From assembly GCA_006386115.1 (NCBI GenBank), contig VFIW01000065.1:212369-276368 (forward strand): a stretch of DNA of 64,000 nucleotides, written 5' to 3'. This document shows positions 1-12,043 of the stretch, one piece after another (position 1 is the stretch's first letter; every line of letters begins with the position of its first letter). The position numbers and the translations under genes were made by a program. The notes beneath the pieces are model-generated. The model had not been told where the DNA came from, made no database searches, and saw nothing but the letters and a program-made list of their open reading frames with translations. This stretch comes from Globisporangium splendens. Taxonomy: Eukaryota > Oomycota > Peronosporomycetes > Pythiales > Pythiaceae.

Positions 1-534
1 TTATGTGGACGTCCGCTCAGAACGTCAAGGACCGAATATGCAATTCGAAAGGCCTCGTATTGAAAGAAAATGACTCGAATGCTGGAAGATTCTAGAACAG
101 GAGACCGCTAGGTTTATGCAGTTTCACAGACCGGAATCAGCATTTTGTGTTTCGTCATGTCTCTATCCCACCCGATTTTTTGTTGGACAGAAACCTCTGT
201 ACTCGCATGTTCTGACTGCAACGAATCTCACAAGGAGAGTCGTATGCAATTCAAGAGGTGTCATGTGGCAAAATGAGTTGCTTAAGTACGGTTCACTCTC
301 GTCTCGGACCGGTTCGATTCGCACCACGTGAACCGCTCGCAAGAGCGATGGCTCCCCTATATAAAAGTACCGGCCCCCAATCACTGGACCGCGAGTGACT
401 TGGCGTTTGTATGGTTGACTGGCGCTTTGTATGCTGTCGTGCTGCTGCCCATTCATTTGGCCGCGAAACGCGCTGTTTTCTTGGCTCAAGACGCGATTTC
501 GGCTCTCAGCGACGGAAACTCTCATATTCTCAAC
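1..534. other. Upstream region of the RPS5 gene, no gene seen
   Basis: No convincing coding region is visible. Open frames on both strands here look like chance frames. The segment should hold the promoter of the ribosomal protein gene starting at 535. It has a TATA-like box at 358-367 and an initiator-like TTCATTTGG near 452-460, about 80 nt before the ATG. Confidence 0.5.
358..367 (+). promoter_or_regulatory. TATA-like box upstream of RPS5
   Basis: The string TATATAAAAG lies about 170 nt before the RPS5 ATG. TATA boxes are not the usual oomycete core promoter element, so function is inference. An initiator-like match nearer the ATG (about 453) is an alternative start-site signal. Confidence 0.3.
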
Positions 535-1586
535 ATGGCGGAAGTTGCAACTGAAGTGAAGCTCTTTAACAAATGGTAAGCGCTTATCTGACGATGGGGA
601 ATGCATGAGAGGCGATGTGGGTACACTGTCGGAGCCCGCGTGCTTTTCTCCCTGCGTCAATCTCCACTCGACATGGTTCCATCCCACACGGCGACGCGAC
701 AGCGATCCACAGACACACGACGCAGACACACAACACACGCGAGTGAAATACACACACACACGAGCGCATACAGACAGGACACGACTACACAGGGGGTGGT
801 GACTCGAGAATGCGGTTGCAGCAGACACGAAAGGACATGGTGGAAAAGAATGACGGTGGTGGTGAACATTGCATGAACGAATACCGGCTTTGCAGCGATG
901 GTGGCGTCAAGAGTGGTGTGTGTGGGTGTCTGTGGTTCGGTGGAGCGAACCATTTGGGATGGATCGAGCCAAGGAGAAAGCAAGTGTCGGTTTGAGTGAT
1001 ATGGAGGCTAACCACTGTGTTTGTGATACTAAATAGGTCGTACGACGACATCAGCGTGAGCTCTGATATCTCGCTGGAGGATTACATTGCCGTGAAGGGC
1101 AAGGCCGCGACGTTCCTCCCGCACACGGCGCAGCGCTACCAGAAGAAGCGTTTCCGCAAGGCGCAATGCCCAATCACGGAGCGCCTCGTGAACGCGCTGA
1201 TGCGTAAGGGCCGCAACTCTGGCAAGAAGCTCAAGGCTGTGCGTATCGTCAAGCACGCGTTGGAGATCGTGCACTTGTTGACCGACAAGAACCCACTCCA
1301 GGTGCTCGTCGAAGCCGTCATCAAGTCTGGTCCTCGCGAAGACTCGACCCGTGTCGGTTCGGCCGGTGTCGTGCGTCGCCAGGGTGTCGATGTGTCGCCA
1401 TTCCGTCGCGTGAACCAGGCTTTGTACCTGCTCGCGACCGGCGCCCGCGAAGCCGCGTTCCGCAACGTCAAGACCATTGCCGAGTGCCTTGCCGATGAGC
1501 TGATCAACGCGTCCAAGGGTTCGTCCAACAGTTACGCGATCAAGAAGAAGGACGAGATCGAGCGTGTGGCCAAGGCCAACAGATAA
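535..1586 (+). CDS. RPS5: 40S ribosomal protein S5 (uS7)
   Basis: Small-subunit protein uS7, binding the 3' major domain of 18S rRNA in the ribosomal head. Two exons: 535-575 and 1037-1586. Exon 1 encodes [13 protein letters not shown] plus two bases of a Trp codon. The donor is GTAAGC and the acceptor AAATAG, and splicing gives Lys-Trp-Ser-Tyr-Asp-Asp, matching the eukaryotic family (GKWSTDD in animals). The 196-residue product has the normal length and contains [29 protein letters not shown] and [13 protein letters not shown], all family hallmarks. The 461-nt intron is long compared with the 79-96-nt introns of the neighbouring kinesin. A long first intron just after the start is common in ribosomal protein genes. 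The gene ends 235 nt from the stop of the convergent kinesin. Identification is very secure. Confidence 0.96.
576..1036 (+). other. RPS5 intron 1, CA-rich
   Basis: A 461-nt phase-2 intron bounded by GTAAGC and ACTAAATAG. A TACTAA-like branch site lies only a few bases from the acceptor. The interior (about 700-800) is strongly CA-rich with short (AC)n tracts. Boundaries are fixed by protein homology on both sides. Confidence 0.85.
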
Positions 1587-1821
1587 ATGCATTCCTTTGG
1601 GGCGGCCATTGGATGCCTTGTCTGGTGGCCTGGACACGAAAGAATCCAACAATCGCGTGTGTTTTTTTCTTGCTTTGCTTATGCCCTTGGTGGAATAAAC
1701 TTTTAACAAAAAAAGACAGCGCGAAGACGCCGATTTGTTGAGAGCACACAAACCCCATTGTTGATTCCATTCGTCTCCTATTTGCATGTCTGTCTGCTAA
1801 AGTCTCTTGATGCAAAGTCAT

Positions 1822-4800
1822 TTACTCGAGGATGCCCTCGAGATCGACGTCGCTCTTGCCGGCTTTGAGCTGCTTGATGATGAGCTTGAGGCGGTTCACG
1901 AGCTCGCTCTCCGAGTTCTTGTTGGTGTTGTTGGTGATGAGCTTCACGCGTGACGCGTACGCGAGCGACGTCTGCGTCTTTTCCTACGGGATCGCATAAA
2001 CAAAAGCACCAGGAACCAACCGATCTGAGTCAGCCAGTTTCATTTCCATCAAGCAATGGCTACACAAATAACGAACCTGATTATAATCTGCCGGCGAGAT
2101 GTTGACAAACATGAGCTGCAAGGAGTAGAAACGAAAGACATGAGAGTGAGGTTGTGACATTGATACCAGTGAGCGTAACTCAGAGATCACTCACCGTTTT
2201 CGCATTGCCGCCGAGAGAATCCTGCATCAACTGCGTCAACTTGTTGTTGCGGTACGGGATGAACTTTTCGTTCGTCGACAGCGCCGAGATCACATCACCA
2301 AGAGCTACAAAACATCCAAATCGACCACAGCCACACGCTCGTCAGCCCACCATCATTCCCTAGGTATCCAAGCAGAAAAAGCAACGGCGCGCAACCTTAC
2401 CACTGAGACTCTTGTTGATCGCCTGCGCTTCCTTGAGCCGCTCGGCGGTGGCGCCAGTCTTGCCCGCGCGCTCCGAACCCGCCAGGTCCACCAGACTGAG
2501 CTTGCCGATAGACGTGGCCTTGGTGGTCTTGTTGCAGTTCTCGACGAGCAGCGAGAAGACGAGTGGCTGCGACTGGACTCGGCGTTCATCTTGGTCGAGC
2601 CCACCTGGCGCTTCTTGTTGGCGAGCTCGAAGAGCTTGAGCGTCTGCTGCGCGCTCGTGCACGCCTTCATCGTGGTGTTCTGCACAAACACCATGCCCTT
2701 GTCGTTCTTCTTGATCTCGAGTTTGGGTGCGTCCTTGAGGTTATCGTGGCCACCGCCAGAGTCCACCAGGTGGAACAGGTCGATGAGGTTGTCATTATAC
2801 AACTCGAGCATGAACGCCTGGAACGTGGCCGTGTGGTTGCTCTTGGCCTCCTCGGCCATGGCGAACAGGTGCGTGATCACGCGTGGACTCAGGCCAGGCA
2901 TGGTCTCCGTGCCTGACATCGTGAACGTCTTACCCGACCCGGTCTGGCCATACGCGAAGATGCACACATTGAAGCCATCGAGCGCCGACTGGAGCAGGTT
3001 CTCGGTGTCTTCAAACACCTGATCCTGCGTGCTCGCGGGCGAGAATACCTGGTCGTACGAGAACGGCTTGGGACCACGCGGTGTCTCGAGTTCGAGCGAG
3101 TACTCGTCGACAAACTTGACGCACGTTCCACAGCCGCGGTCGCGCTCAGACGAACTCATGGGGCGGCACCGCGCGTACACGCGGATCTTGCCCTTCATGT
3201 CCTCGATCATATTGTAGTACTTCTTGCGCAGCGACTGCTCCTCGCGGTAGCTCGCCTCAAGCTTCGTGAAATCCGCCTTCACGGTCTGCAACTCAGCAGC
3301 AAACGCAGTTGCTTGTGCGGCTTGTTGCCGTAGCCCGACAATTTCACCTTCAAGTTGACTCAGCTGCGTCGCCTTGCCTCCCAGACACGCCAACTCCGAC
3401 TCACACTGCGTGACCTGCGCCTGCAAAGCTGTGGCTTTGCTCTGTGCGGCCTGAAGCTGCTGCGATAGAACCGTGATCTCCTTCTTCATGGACTTCTCGA
3501 CGTCTTCCAGTGCGTGCTTGTGCTTCTTCTCCATGTCCCCGAGCTCGCGCTCGAGCACTGCGCTGTTGGCACCGCCACCGGAAGCACCTGAGCTCCCAGA
3601 CGCCATACTGAATTGCTGCGACTCGAGTTTGGTCAAGGACGCCTCCAGTTGCGTGATCTTCACTTTGTCTGCCTTCGCCTTGACCTCCAGAGCTTTGAGC
3701 TTCTGTTTGTACTCCTCGAGCATTTTGCCACCACCTACGCTGCCTGTTGCTTTCCCTTGCGTGCTGCCGCTGCTACTGCTGACAAGCATTGAGATGGCGT
3801 TGCTCTTGGCGCTGCTGCCTTCGTCATTCTCACCTGATACGACGATGTCTGGTGGCGTCGCTTTCTTGTGCGCGTGGCGCTTCTTTTTGGCTGAATGTGG
3901 CGGAGTCACGGCCATTTTTGCAGCCGCTGCCTGCGCCTTTCGCTCTTTCTCGAGCAGCACACGTTCTCGTGACGCTGCGAGGCGCTCATCATGATCTCGA
4001 AGCCGCGTTTCACAGTCTGCAAGCAACACATCGAGCTGCTTACGGAGCACCATCGAGCCACGCGCTGCCGGCAATCTTGATGCCTCACCGAGTGCGTGCT
4101 TGCACACAGCCACGTCTTCACGCCGGCTTGGATGGTGTAGCCCGCGAAGCTGCTCCATGCGCTTCTCAATGGCCTTGAGGTACGTCTGGTAGCATTTCGT
4201 CCGGTCACCGCGGTTGAACTGCGCTTTACCCTGCTCGATCGCACCCTTGACGACCGAGATCATGTGCTGCCAGCGCGCAGCGTCTTCTTTGTCCTCTAGG
4301 GGCTCTACAACTTCGTCCTCAACGTCGTCGTGTGCGTCCAATTGCAGTTTCAATGGTGTCGATGGTACGCTGCCGCTGTTTTTCGCATCAGCGACCGCGT
4401 CTGCTTCCTCATCGCTTTCTTCTTCGCCCTCGCTCACACTTTGCTCTCCTTCGTCCTGTTCGTTGCTCTCATTCACATCGAGGTGCTCTTCGCCCTGCCG
4501 AGATGGACGATCCTCGTGTCCACCTTTCGCATCATCATACTCATCAGCAGCATCTTCTTCGTCGTCGTCCTCTACGGCTTCTTCCTCATCAAAGTGCTGG
4601 TTCTCGAGGAGAACTCGTTTACTCTGGTGTCGTCCGTCAACCTTTTCGTCACTTTGACGATAGAAATGGTCGTCTGGGTCCACCTCGCTGTGGTGGTCGT
4701 CGTGATGGAACTCCATTACCTCCAGGTGCAAACGAAGCTGCTCGATCTGCGTCTCGAGTCGTTGCTTTTCCTCTCTGCGAAGCTCAATCTCGCTTATCAG

Positions 4801-7109
4801 CTGCGTGATCGTGAGCTGCAGTGCTGCTTGCTGTTGCTGCTGCTCCTGTGATGGCAACGAATTTCGTTCCTGTGGCTCAGTCTCATGAACTGGTTGCATT
4901 AACTCGGGCTCATCAGGCAACCTTCCTTCCTTTTCGTGCATAATGGGCAGCGGGGACACTGGCGCACTCGGCGACACCATTTCTTCCACTCCGCTGTCAA
5001 GTGTGCGCTCATCAGTGTTCTCCTCCTCTTCGCACGCGTCAACAGGAGGCTCTGCAAAGTCCCCGCCCTCCTGCCCAGCGAACGAATCCTCGGATTCCTC
5101 CTTGATGTCAACTTCGCCACCAGCTTCAGCGCCATAGACTTCTTGGTCAGCAGCACTATCAGTCCCACCTGTAGCGCTCACCACGTTCTCTGAGCCCTCG
5201 TGCTTCCGCTCGCTGTTGTTTGCTTTCACAACCGCCAACTCCTGACGCAGCAGTTCGAGCTCGTGCTCCAGCGCCGACACCTTTTCTTGCCTTGAAGACA
5301 GCGTTGGTACTGAGCCATCAACGTTCGACGGCAGCCGCGAACTTGGGCGGGATCCGGATGCGCTACTGCTCCTACTCGCGCCATCGAAGCTGCTGGACAC
5401 CTCGAAGAACTCCATCATGCGGTTGTCCTCCTCTGGTGGACACTCGCCGAGGTTGTCACTACGTCGCGTGTCTTGCTGCTGTTGCAATACTGCGCCAGTG
5501 AGCACCTGCCACTGCGTAATTGCCTCGATCTCGACCACTTTGGCGTGGTGCTGCACTTTCAGCGCCATGACGTGAGCTTTCTGGCGATTGTACGCTTCCT
5601 CGCTCTCTTTAAACCGCAAGTACAGGTCCTTCACGAGCGCCTTGTCCTCGATCGTCGGGTCCCGGCCATGCTCGTGTTGAAACTCGGAGAGCCACGACTT
5701 AATGCTCGCCTTCGCGGTGTTCTTCGACTCAAGCAGTGTCTAGAGCTGCACTTTCTCGTCGCGAAGTCGCTGTTTCGAGTGCACGATCTCGCGGTTCCGC
5801 TCTCGGAGCCGCTCGACGTCACTCGCATATTGCAATTGTGTCTCCGTGAGTTCAAGTGGCGGTGGATCGACAGTCACAAAGGGAGCAGCAATGGCTTCTG
5901 GTTCGTCAGTTTGGCTTGAGGCTGCCGTTGATGACGGTGGCACTGACATCGCGGCAGCGATTTCAATGGTCTGAACGAGCCACTCAACCGTCTCGCTCAC
6001 GGCACTGCGTTCCACGTTTGCATATTGTTCACGTACGACCTGGAGACGCTGCTGGAGACTCGACTCGCGTTCAACGGACTCACGGACTTGCTGGTTCAGC
6101 TTCGTGACCTCGTGGACCAGCTCCTTCGTTTTCTTGCGAGCTGCTTGCTTCTGCACCATGTCCACGACGCGATTCACAACGCTATTGAGGCACTTGAGCG
6201 CCTCGTGGTCTGCATCAAACGCGGTTTGCATGTGCTGCACGCGGCGCACAAACGCTTTCTCCTTCACGAGCATCTCCTTGCGGAGCTACTCCAGCTGTTG
6301 GATTACACGCACCGATTCCGCCTTGGCGTCTTCCCAACTGAGCAACAGTTCATTACGAAGCTGCTCGAGCTTTGAGTTTGCCTCGCGATCGTGGCGAGCA
6401 GTCTCGCGCTGCAACTCGAGCGTGACCATCGCGTGGCATCTCGCCATCTCCTCTTCGTGCAGCAGCAGCCGCGCTTCGAATTGCTGGCGCCAGCCTTCTT
6501 TCTCACTGTCGCGTGCTATGCGCTCCTGCTCGCGTTGCTCCAGAAGCTCTGCATACTCACGCTGCGCTTGCGCTTGCTGCTCCTGCGTGCGCTCGACGAG
6601 ATCCTCGTACTTGCGCTGCTCGTCCTGGAGCTTCCGCTTGGCGTGACGCTTCACGTCCAACACGACACTCTCGTAGTGGGTCTGCGTGTCGTGCTCGATG
6701 GCGTTGTACCGCTCGATGATCTGCGCGACCTTGAGCGCTTGCTCCTCCTTCATCACGTGCATATCGGCGACCACTTTGGCGAGATGTAGTTGGTCTCCTG
6801 CTCGTCTTTGCAGACTGCTGCTGCGTCCAAGACCACGAGTTCCGTGCTGTTGGCCTGGATGGCATCGTGGCTCAGGAGCTTACCCACGTGGAAATCCTCC
6901 GTTCGAGGCAGCGGCGCGACTTGTGCAAAGTTCGGCATAGCAGCAAAAGACGTAGAGCCACTGGCGGCATTGCTGTTGTTGTTGCCGCTGAAATGGAGAG
7001 CATCGGCGTGCTTGTCCTTGTCGGTTGGACACTTTGTCGCTGGCGCATCACCCATGTCGGACGCGACGGCAGCAGCAGCAACTTCAACGTCCAAGTCCTT
7101 TGTGATCAT
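1822..7109 (-). CDS. Kinesin-14 (C-terminal motor, KCBP-like), frame disrupted
   Basis: Predicted minus-end-directed microtubule motor of about 1670 residues: coiled-coil and acidic regions first, motor last. The neck-motor junction ([16 protein letters not shown]) resembles kinesin-14/KCBP. Also visible are the P-loop GQTGSGKT, switch I NAESSRSH and switch II DLAGSE. Four exons fit: 7109-2401, 2304-2195, 2115-2077, 1983-1822, with introns of 96, 79 and 93 nt, clean GT-AG ends and correct phase. ATG 7109 follows an in-frame stop. The large exon is broken four times: a shift near 6775, in-frame TAG at 6286-6288 and 5740-5742 where similarity continues on both sides, and a shift just after SSRSH (about 2570). 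The shifts look like single lost bases and both stops sit where Gln (CAG) is plausible. The conserved motor and introns suggest a very recent pseudogene or sequence errors; the data cannot separate these. Confidence 0.85.
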
Positions 7110-7377
7110 CGCGCGCACTCAGAAGGATGCAACAACAGCATTCGCCTATGGCTGCGCCTTCCAAAGCTCTGCGTTCACGTCTGTCAACTCGGCTCGCCCT
7201 AAAAACAGAAAAGCAAAACCAACCATAACGACTTCAGCCCCTGGTTGACACAGCAACGTCACAAACTTGAACACGAGTACTAGTAAATATGACTTTTATA
7301 TTTTGAACTCACAACAGCTGAACGATGCAGCTACGACAACGAGGAGCTGCGATGAGCTTCTGAGCACTCTACAATTT

Positions 7378-8934
7378 CTACCGCATTTCGCGACCCTTTT
7401 CGTTGCGGAAGAAGAGACACGACGTGGACAGCGAGCTCACGAGCACGATCAGACCGAGGTAGAGCAGACCGTCCTGCCGCGTGGCCGTGGCGCGGAAGAT
7501 GATGCCGAACACCACGCCGCCTAAGTTGCCGCCAGCGCCGACCAGCCCCGTGACCGTGCCCGTGTACGCCTCGTTCAAGTACGGCACGATGCCGAACGAC
7601 GACCCGCCAGCAGACTGCGCTGAAATGGCGATGAGCACGTACAGCGCGACGCACTTGCCGAGATCGTAGGTGCGACTGAGCACGATCACGAGCGCGCCAG
7701 CGATGCAGAGAAAAGTGAATTGCACGTACAGCCGTCCTTTCATGCCGAACTTGCGGTTCGCGTAGTCCGAGGACAAGCCGCCGAGCGCGCGTGCCCAGAG
7801 GTTCATGAGCCCGAACGCCGACGCGACGGTCGCAGCCTGGGTCTTGCTCAGCATGTGGCACGCATCGTCGTTCTGGTCCGTGCATCCTGGGTGGAGAAAC
7901 TCTTCGTAGAAGTAGAGCGCACCCATGTTGTTGAGCTGCAGTTCCGTTCCGAAGGAGACGCCGTAGTGCAGGATCAGGATCAGACAGTTCCAGTCACTAA
8001 GCACGACCTTGAACGACTGCAGCAGCCCTGCTTGAGGATGCGGACGACCTGTGGTCGTGCTTGTGCTGTGGACGCCGTTACCGCCCGAAGCAACCTCGCG
8101 CTTGGCGTGCACCAAGTGCTGGAAGTCGCCCATGGGACAAGAGTCGACCGCGAACCGGATCACGGTGCCCATGATGACCATCGCGATGGCCGGTAATGCG
8201 ATCGTGAGGCGCCAGCCGAGGTCGGTCGAGATGTGGTCACCCGTCGTGAGCAGCAGGTTGACATACGGCAGCACGAGGAACGCGAACCCGATGCCCGCGA
8301 GCCCCGCGCCTCCCGTGATCGCGTTGCTCGTGCCCACGACGTTCTTGGCGAACGTGATCGTCGTCCAGTACTGACTCGAGACAAAGATGCACCCGATGAA
8401 GCCGATGACGAAGCGCACGACAAGTAGTCCGATCGCGCTGGACACGAACGCCGCGCACGCGACGGGGATTGCGCCGATCCAGAGCAGCCAGCTCTGCACA
8501 AACTGGGGACCGTACGCGTCGAGCATAGGGCCGACAGCGATACGCGTGATGATCGTACTCGCCGTGGCCGCGATATCCGAGTTGAGCACTTCACCGCTCG
8601 TCAGATGGAGCTGCTCCTTGATGATCGGCATCATGGGTGGAATCGCGTACCAGCCGATGAAGCCCGGGATCGCCGACATCCACGCCAAGTGGAAGATGCG
8701 CATGTGCGGCCGCAACCAGTTGCATGGCTGGATCTCGGTCGCGCGGTCAAACTGCTTGGGGTCGACAGGGAGGTTGTACTTCTCGACGATCTCGGGCTCG
8801 TGGTCGATGTGGAGGATGCTTGTGCGGCTGAGTCGTTCACTGCGCGGCGTGCCGGCTTCCAGAAAGTGGGCGGCGTTCGTCGTGTCGACGTCGTCCTTCT
8901 CGCGGGGCGTCAACTGAAGCAGCAGCGCACTCAT
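7378..8934 (-). CDS. NRT2/NNP-type nitrate (nitrite) transporter, MFS
   Basis: Plasma-membrane proton-coupled nitrate importer of the major facilitator superfamily, feeding nitrate and nitrite reductases. The 518-residue protein has a soluble N-terminus of about 75 residues, then some twelve hydrophobic segments. Family marks: TSNAITGGAGLAG (residues 202-214) resembles the first nitrate signature and VGAGGNLGG (465-473) the second. Arg131 after the second membrane segment fits the conserved substrate-binding arginine. The start ATG is at 8932-8934; CTCATTCG in an initiator-like context lies near 9020 on the coding strand. No intron is needed. No nitrate or nitrite reductase is nearby here, although these genes are often clustered in fungi and oomycetes. 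Fine substrate preference cannot be read from sequence. Confidence 0.92.
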   Translation of the reverse strand: MSALLLQLTPREKDDVDTTNAAHFLEAGTPRSERLSRTSILHIDHEPEIVEKYNLPVDPKQFDRATEIQPCNWLRPHMRIFHLAWMSAIPGFIGWYAIPPMMPIIKEQLHLTSGEVLNSDIAATASTIITRIAVGPMLDAYGPQFVQSWLLWIGAIPVACAAFVSSAIGLLVVRFVIGFIGCIFVSSQYWTTITFAKNVVGTSNAITGGAGLAGIGFAFLVLPYVNLLLTTGDHISTDLGWRLTIALPAIAMVIMGTVIRFAVDSCPMGDFQHLVHAKREVASGGNGVHSTSTTTGRPHPQAGLLQSFKVVLSDWNCLILILHYGVSFGTELQLNNMGALYFYEEFLHPGCTDQNDDACHMLSKTQAATVASAFGLMNLWARALGGLSSDYANRKFGMKGRLYVQFTFLCIAGALVIVLSRTYDLGKCVALYVLIAISAQSAGGSSFGIVPYLNEAYTGTVTGLVGAGGNLGGVVFGIIFRATATRQDGLLYLGLIVLVSSLSTSCLFFRNEKGREMR

Positions 8935-11900
8935 CCTGGAGGTGGTGGAGTCGTCTTGACCACTGCTAGGCAGATACGTAGTGGTGGTGACGCTCAGTTA
9001 CTGTAAGCAGCGGTTTCTCGAATGAGACCAGGCGACAACAGTGAGGATTGGACGCACAGCGGATGAGATGAGTGCGTGAATGCGCTCGACGGCGAAACGA
9101 AAAGTGGGAGATGGACGAGACCTCGTTGGTTGTCTCCTGGAACAAACAAACTGCTTCTTGTGGCTTTGCTGGTGCCTCCTGTGGTGTGGTCGTGGGTCGT
9201 TTGCGTGCCATGCGATTGCGTGCATTCACGTTGGCCATGTGCGACAAGGCACCTCAAGTTGCGACGTGATTGGCAGAGGGCTGCATTTCGGATAACTCAC
9301 TCGCTGCGACACCTGTCAAGTCTCCGCTAAGTGCGAGGAGATCAGATGAGGATAGGTGGGTCTCTGGGTGTCAGTGCTGCAGGTGTACGGTCCAGAATGA
9401 CCTCATGGCTGGCTTGTCCAAGGTATCAAGAAGTCCAAAGTGTCTATATTGGTCCAAAGCTGCTCATTCGCATTCCCTGAGGAAAGCCTGGGTCTAGAAG
9501 AAGGAGGAGGAAGGCGCAAAGTATTCCACGGCGATGGATCGAAAAATGGTGATTATACTGGAGCGCAAGGTGCTGGAATTGAACTTGAGGCTGGGAAGTC
9601 GAGGGAAATAGTTTTCACCAGCGGGAGGATGCGTTTCTACGCGTTCATGACCCAGCAAAATGGCCATCGGCGTCGAATCAGAGGCCAATGACACGTGGGG
9701 CACGCAGTGACTCACACGCATCTTCCATGGTACAAATGATGCAATCAACACACACAGGTTGCAAAGGCAATGCATGCCGTGCAATTTAGTAGTCGAGTGG
9801 GAACTCCTTTAACCAAAGGGGTGCATTTGCAGCCAGCCATTCCATTACAGTGTGCAGTCACGTCGCCCGGCGTCGACGTACAACCTGTGGCTATTAATTC
9901 GCATGGCGGCACTCCAAATGCGCTTAATTCTCAGGGCAACACAATCGTGCCGCAGTGCCGTCATGTGGTACAAGTTGACGCCCACGAGGTGAGAAAAGCA
10001 GCAACTCGGGCGAAATCAGCTTTTGATTGCGCCAGATCCTGAACACATCATCCCTTCCACTAATTACGGACTGTTACCCATTATTTACGAGTGTATCCCA
10101 CATATAAGAACTGAAGCTCAGCTTTTATTTGTTTGTTGTCCGTTCTTGTGCCAGATCCACTTGTCCATTCAAAAATGATCTTGAAGCGGTATGACAATTG
10201 CCTCATGCCGCCCAAGCATGACCCGTGCTGCAGCATATGCAGGCAATTCACACACACACACACACACACACTTGCAGTGAACTGCAGTCATGATCCATAG
10301 AGACAGGGTTGGAGCAGCAACGCCTTGCAAATCAAGGCAGCCGACACTTTGTACGTCGGCAATGGGTGGACACACAAAGCCTGTACCACGTCGCATGCCG
10401 TTGATATCGCTGTCAACCACCATGCTCTCACATTCCAAAGGTGCTCACGGCAGTTTTTGGCGGACCCATTCGTTCCGTTCGTGTCGCAGTGGCGGTGCTG
10501 GCTGACTCCAAAAAAACACTGTTGAGAAAACACTGCATTTTGGAGCAAACACAAAAAGATTGCGCCGCACCTTCCAACCGTATGCGTTAATTACGGAGAC
10601 CCTTCCTCTAATTGCGTTCTGCGTGCGTCAATAAACAAGTTTCTACTGAATCTCTGTCCCTCCCAGATTTTCCAAGTTGCCCATCCCATTGCCGAGCTGC
10701 TCAGCTCCAATGATCTTGAAGTGCTGCCACATTTCCTGTTGCCATAGCCGTTAGACGATGTATTTCTTATCCAGAGGACCGACACCAAAAGTCCCACAGC
10801 CAATTCAGAGCATTGGTCCTGGAGTTGCAGCAGCAAACTTGTTTTTCTGCTGCGGGTCGACTGAAGGCGGAAATGTCCACCCCAGGGTGAAAATGCTGAG
10901 CTTCACTGAAACGACCACGACAGACTACGCTAAGAAGCACGAGTCCCTATTTCTATCGACCGCGGCACTACGTTTGGCCACTCTTGTTTGACTCCTGTGT
11001 GCCGCTTCAAGTAGAAAGTCCATTAAGGAGCTACCAGAGACAGAGCGAATCTACGAATGACTTCTCCTTAAATGCGTTCTCACTTCTTTTGCACATTTTG
11101 CAGACGAAAAGCTGCGGGAATGAGCGTGGCCACGCGCTTCAGTTCACATACCGACGCGACGTCGTCTCTTTTCAGTTGCCCATAGACATGCACAGAATAG
11201 TGTGTCAGAGTAGAGATGCTGGCCATTTTACACTGAATTTTGCTAAAGCTTCGTCGTAGAGAGATGGATAGCTCCAGATGTAGCAGAAATGTTGCCGAGA
11301 GCGTCACAAACGCTGAGGCATCAATTGCAGCTCGATGACTCCCTTAGTGGTCGAAGCGGCACATGGCTGCATACATTTTCTCATTGCCATCTGACCCGAC
11401 TTAGAGAGCCTTCTCTCCTACACTACTCGTAGTATTTCAGCATGGAAAAGCAGAGTGCAAGAGCTTTCGCGCAGACCAACCGCTTCCCCCCATCAGGTTG
11501 AAGAGTTGACGCAGGTAAGAAGGAGTGTGGGTGATGTCTGCAAAGAATGGCCATATTCCCAAATAAACTGCCTTCATGGAGAGTGGTGGTCGTCAATGCT
11601 TGCAGTACTTCACAAATAAACTGGAGATGAGACAGAAGGGCAGTTCTTCTGTGACAAATGTGCTCGACGCCGAGTGTTGGTCTGACACTGATCATGTCCC
11701 TTCAACTGACTCCGTTTGCTTGTCAATACTAGGAAACGCTCATGCGTTCATGAGCAAATGTCTTCTCGAGTCTGGAGACAAATGCCAGCTACCGGGCTTA
11801 CTCGTTGTTGTTTCACGAACGAGGCTTGCGCGTTGTCAATGTAGACAAGAAGCCAAGGAGCACATGTTGAAGGGAGAACACCGAACCAATTGCACGTGGG

Positions 11901-12043
11901 TGCAATATTCAAAAGTTGTACTAATAGCTCTCGCGCCACAAAGAGAGCAAGCATGGGAGGCAGTGGCTATGTCAAGACAGACTGAATGCACTTATAATTA
12001 TTCACGCAATGAGCTGTGTGTATACTATCCACCTTGCTGATTA
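8935..12043. other. 3.1-kb intergenic region
   Basis: No supportable gene. Open frames are short, overlapping and lack recognisable motifs; the longest (11576-12040, +) is Cys-rich without any family resemblance. It contains a (CA)n microsatellite at 10249-10271. The part next to 8935 should hold the nitrate transporter promoter. Confidence 0.6.
10249..10271. repeat. (CA)n microsatellite
   Basis: An uninterrupted CA dinucleotide tract of about 11 units in intergenic DNA. Confidence 0.95.

Noticed and set aside
308..322. GGTTCGATTCG resembling a tRNA B-box
   Set aside because: The flanks do not form a T-stem or acceptor stem, so no tRNA gene is called.
163..828. 221-codon minus-strand frame over the RPS5 promoter and intron
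   Set aside because: Low-complexity composition from the CA-rich intron, crossing a certain exon; no family resemblance.
10249..10271. CA repeat considered as part of a CRISPR-like or satellite array
   Set aside because: Simple dinucleotide tract only; no spaced direct repeats of CRISPR type anywhere in the window, which is eukaryotic.
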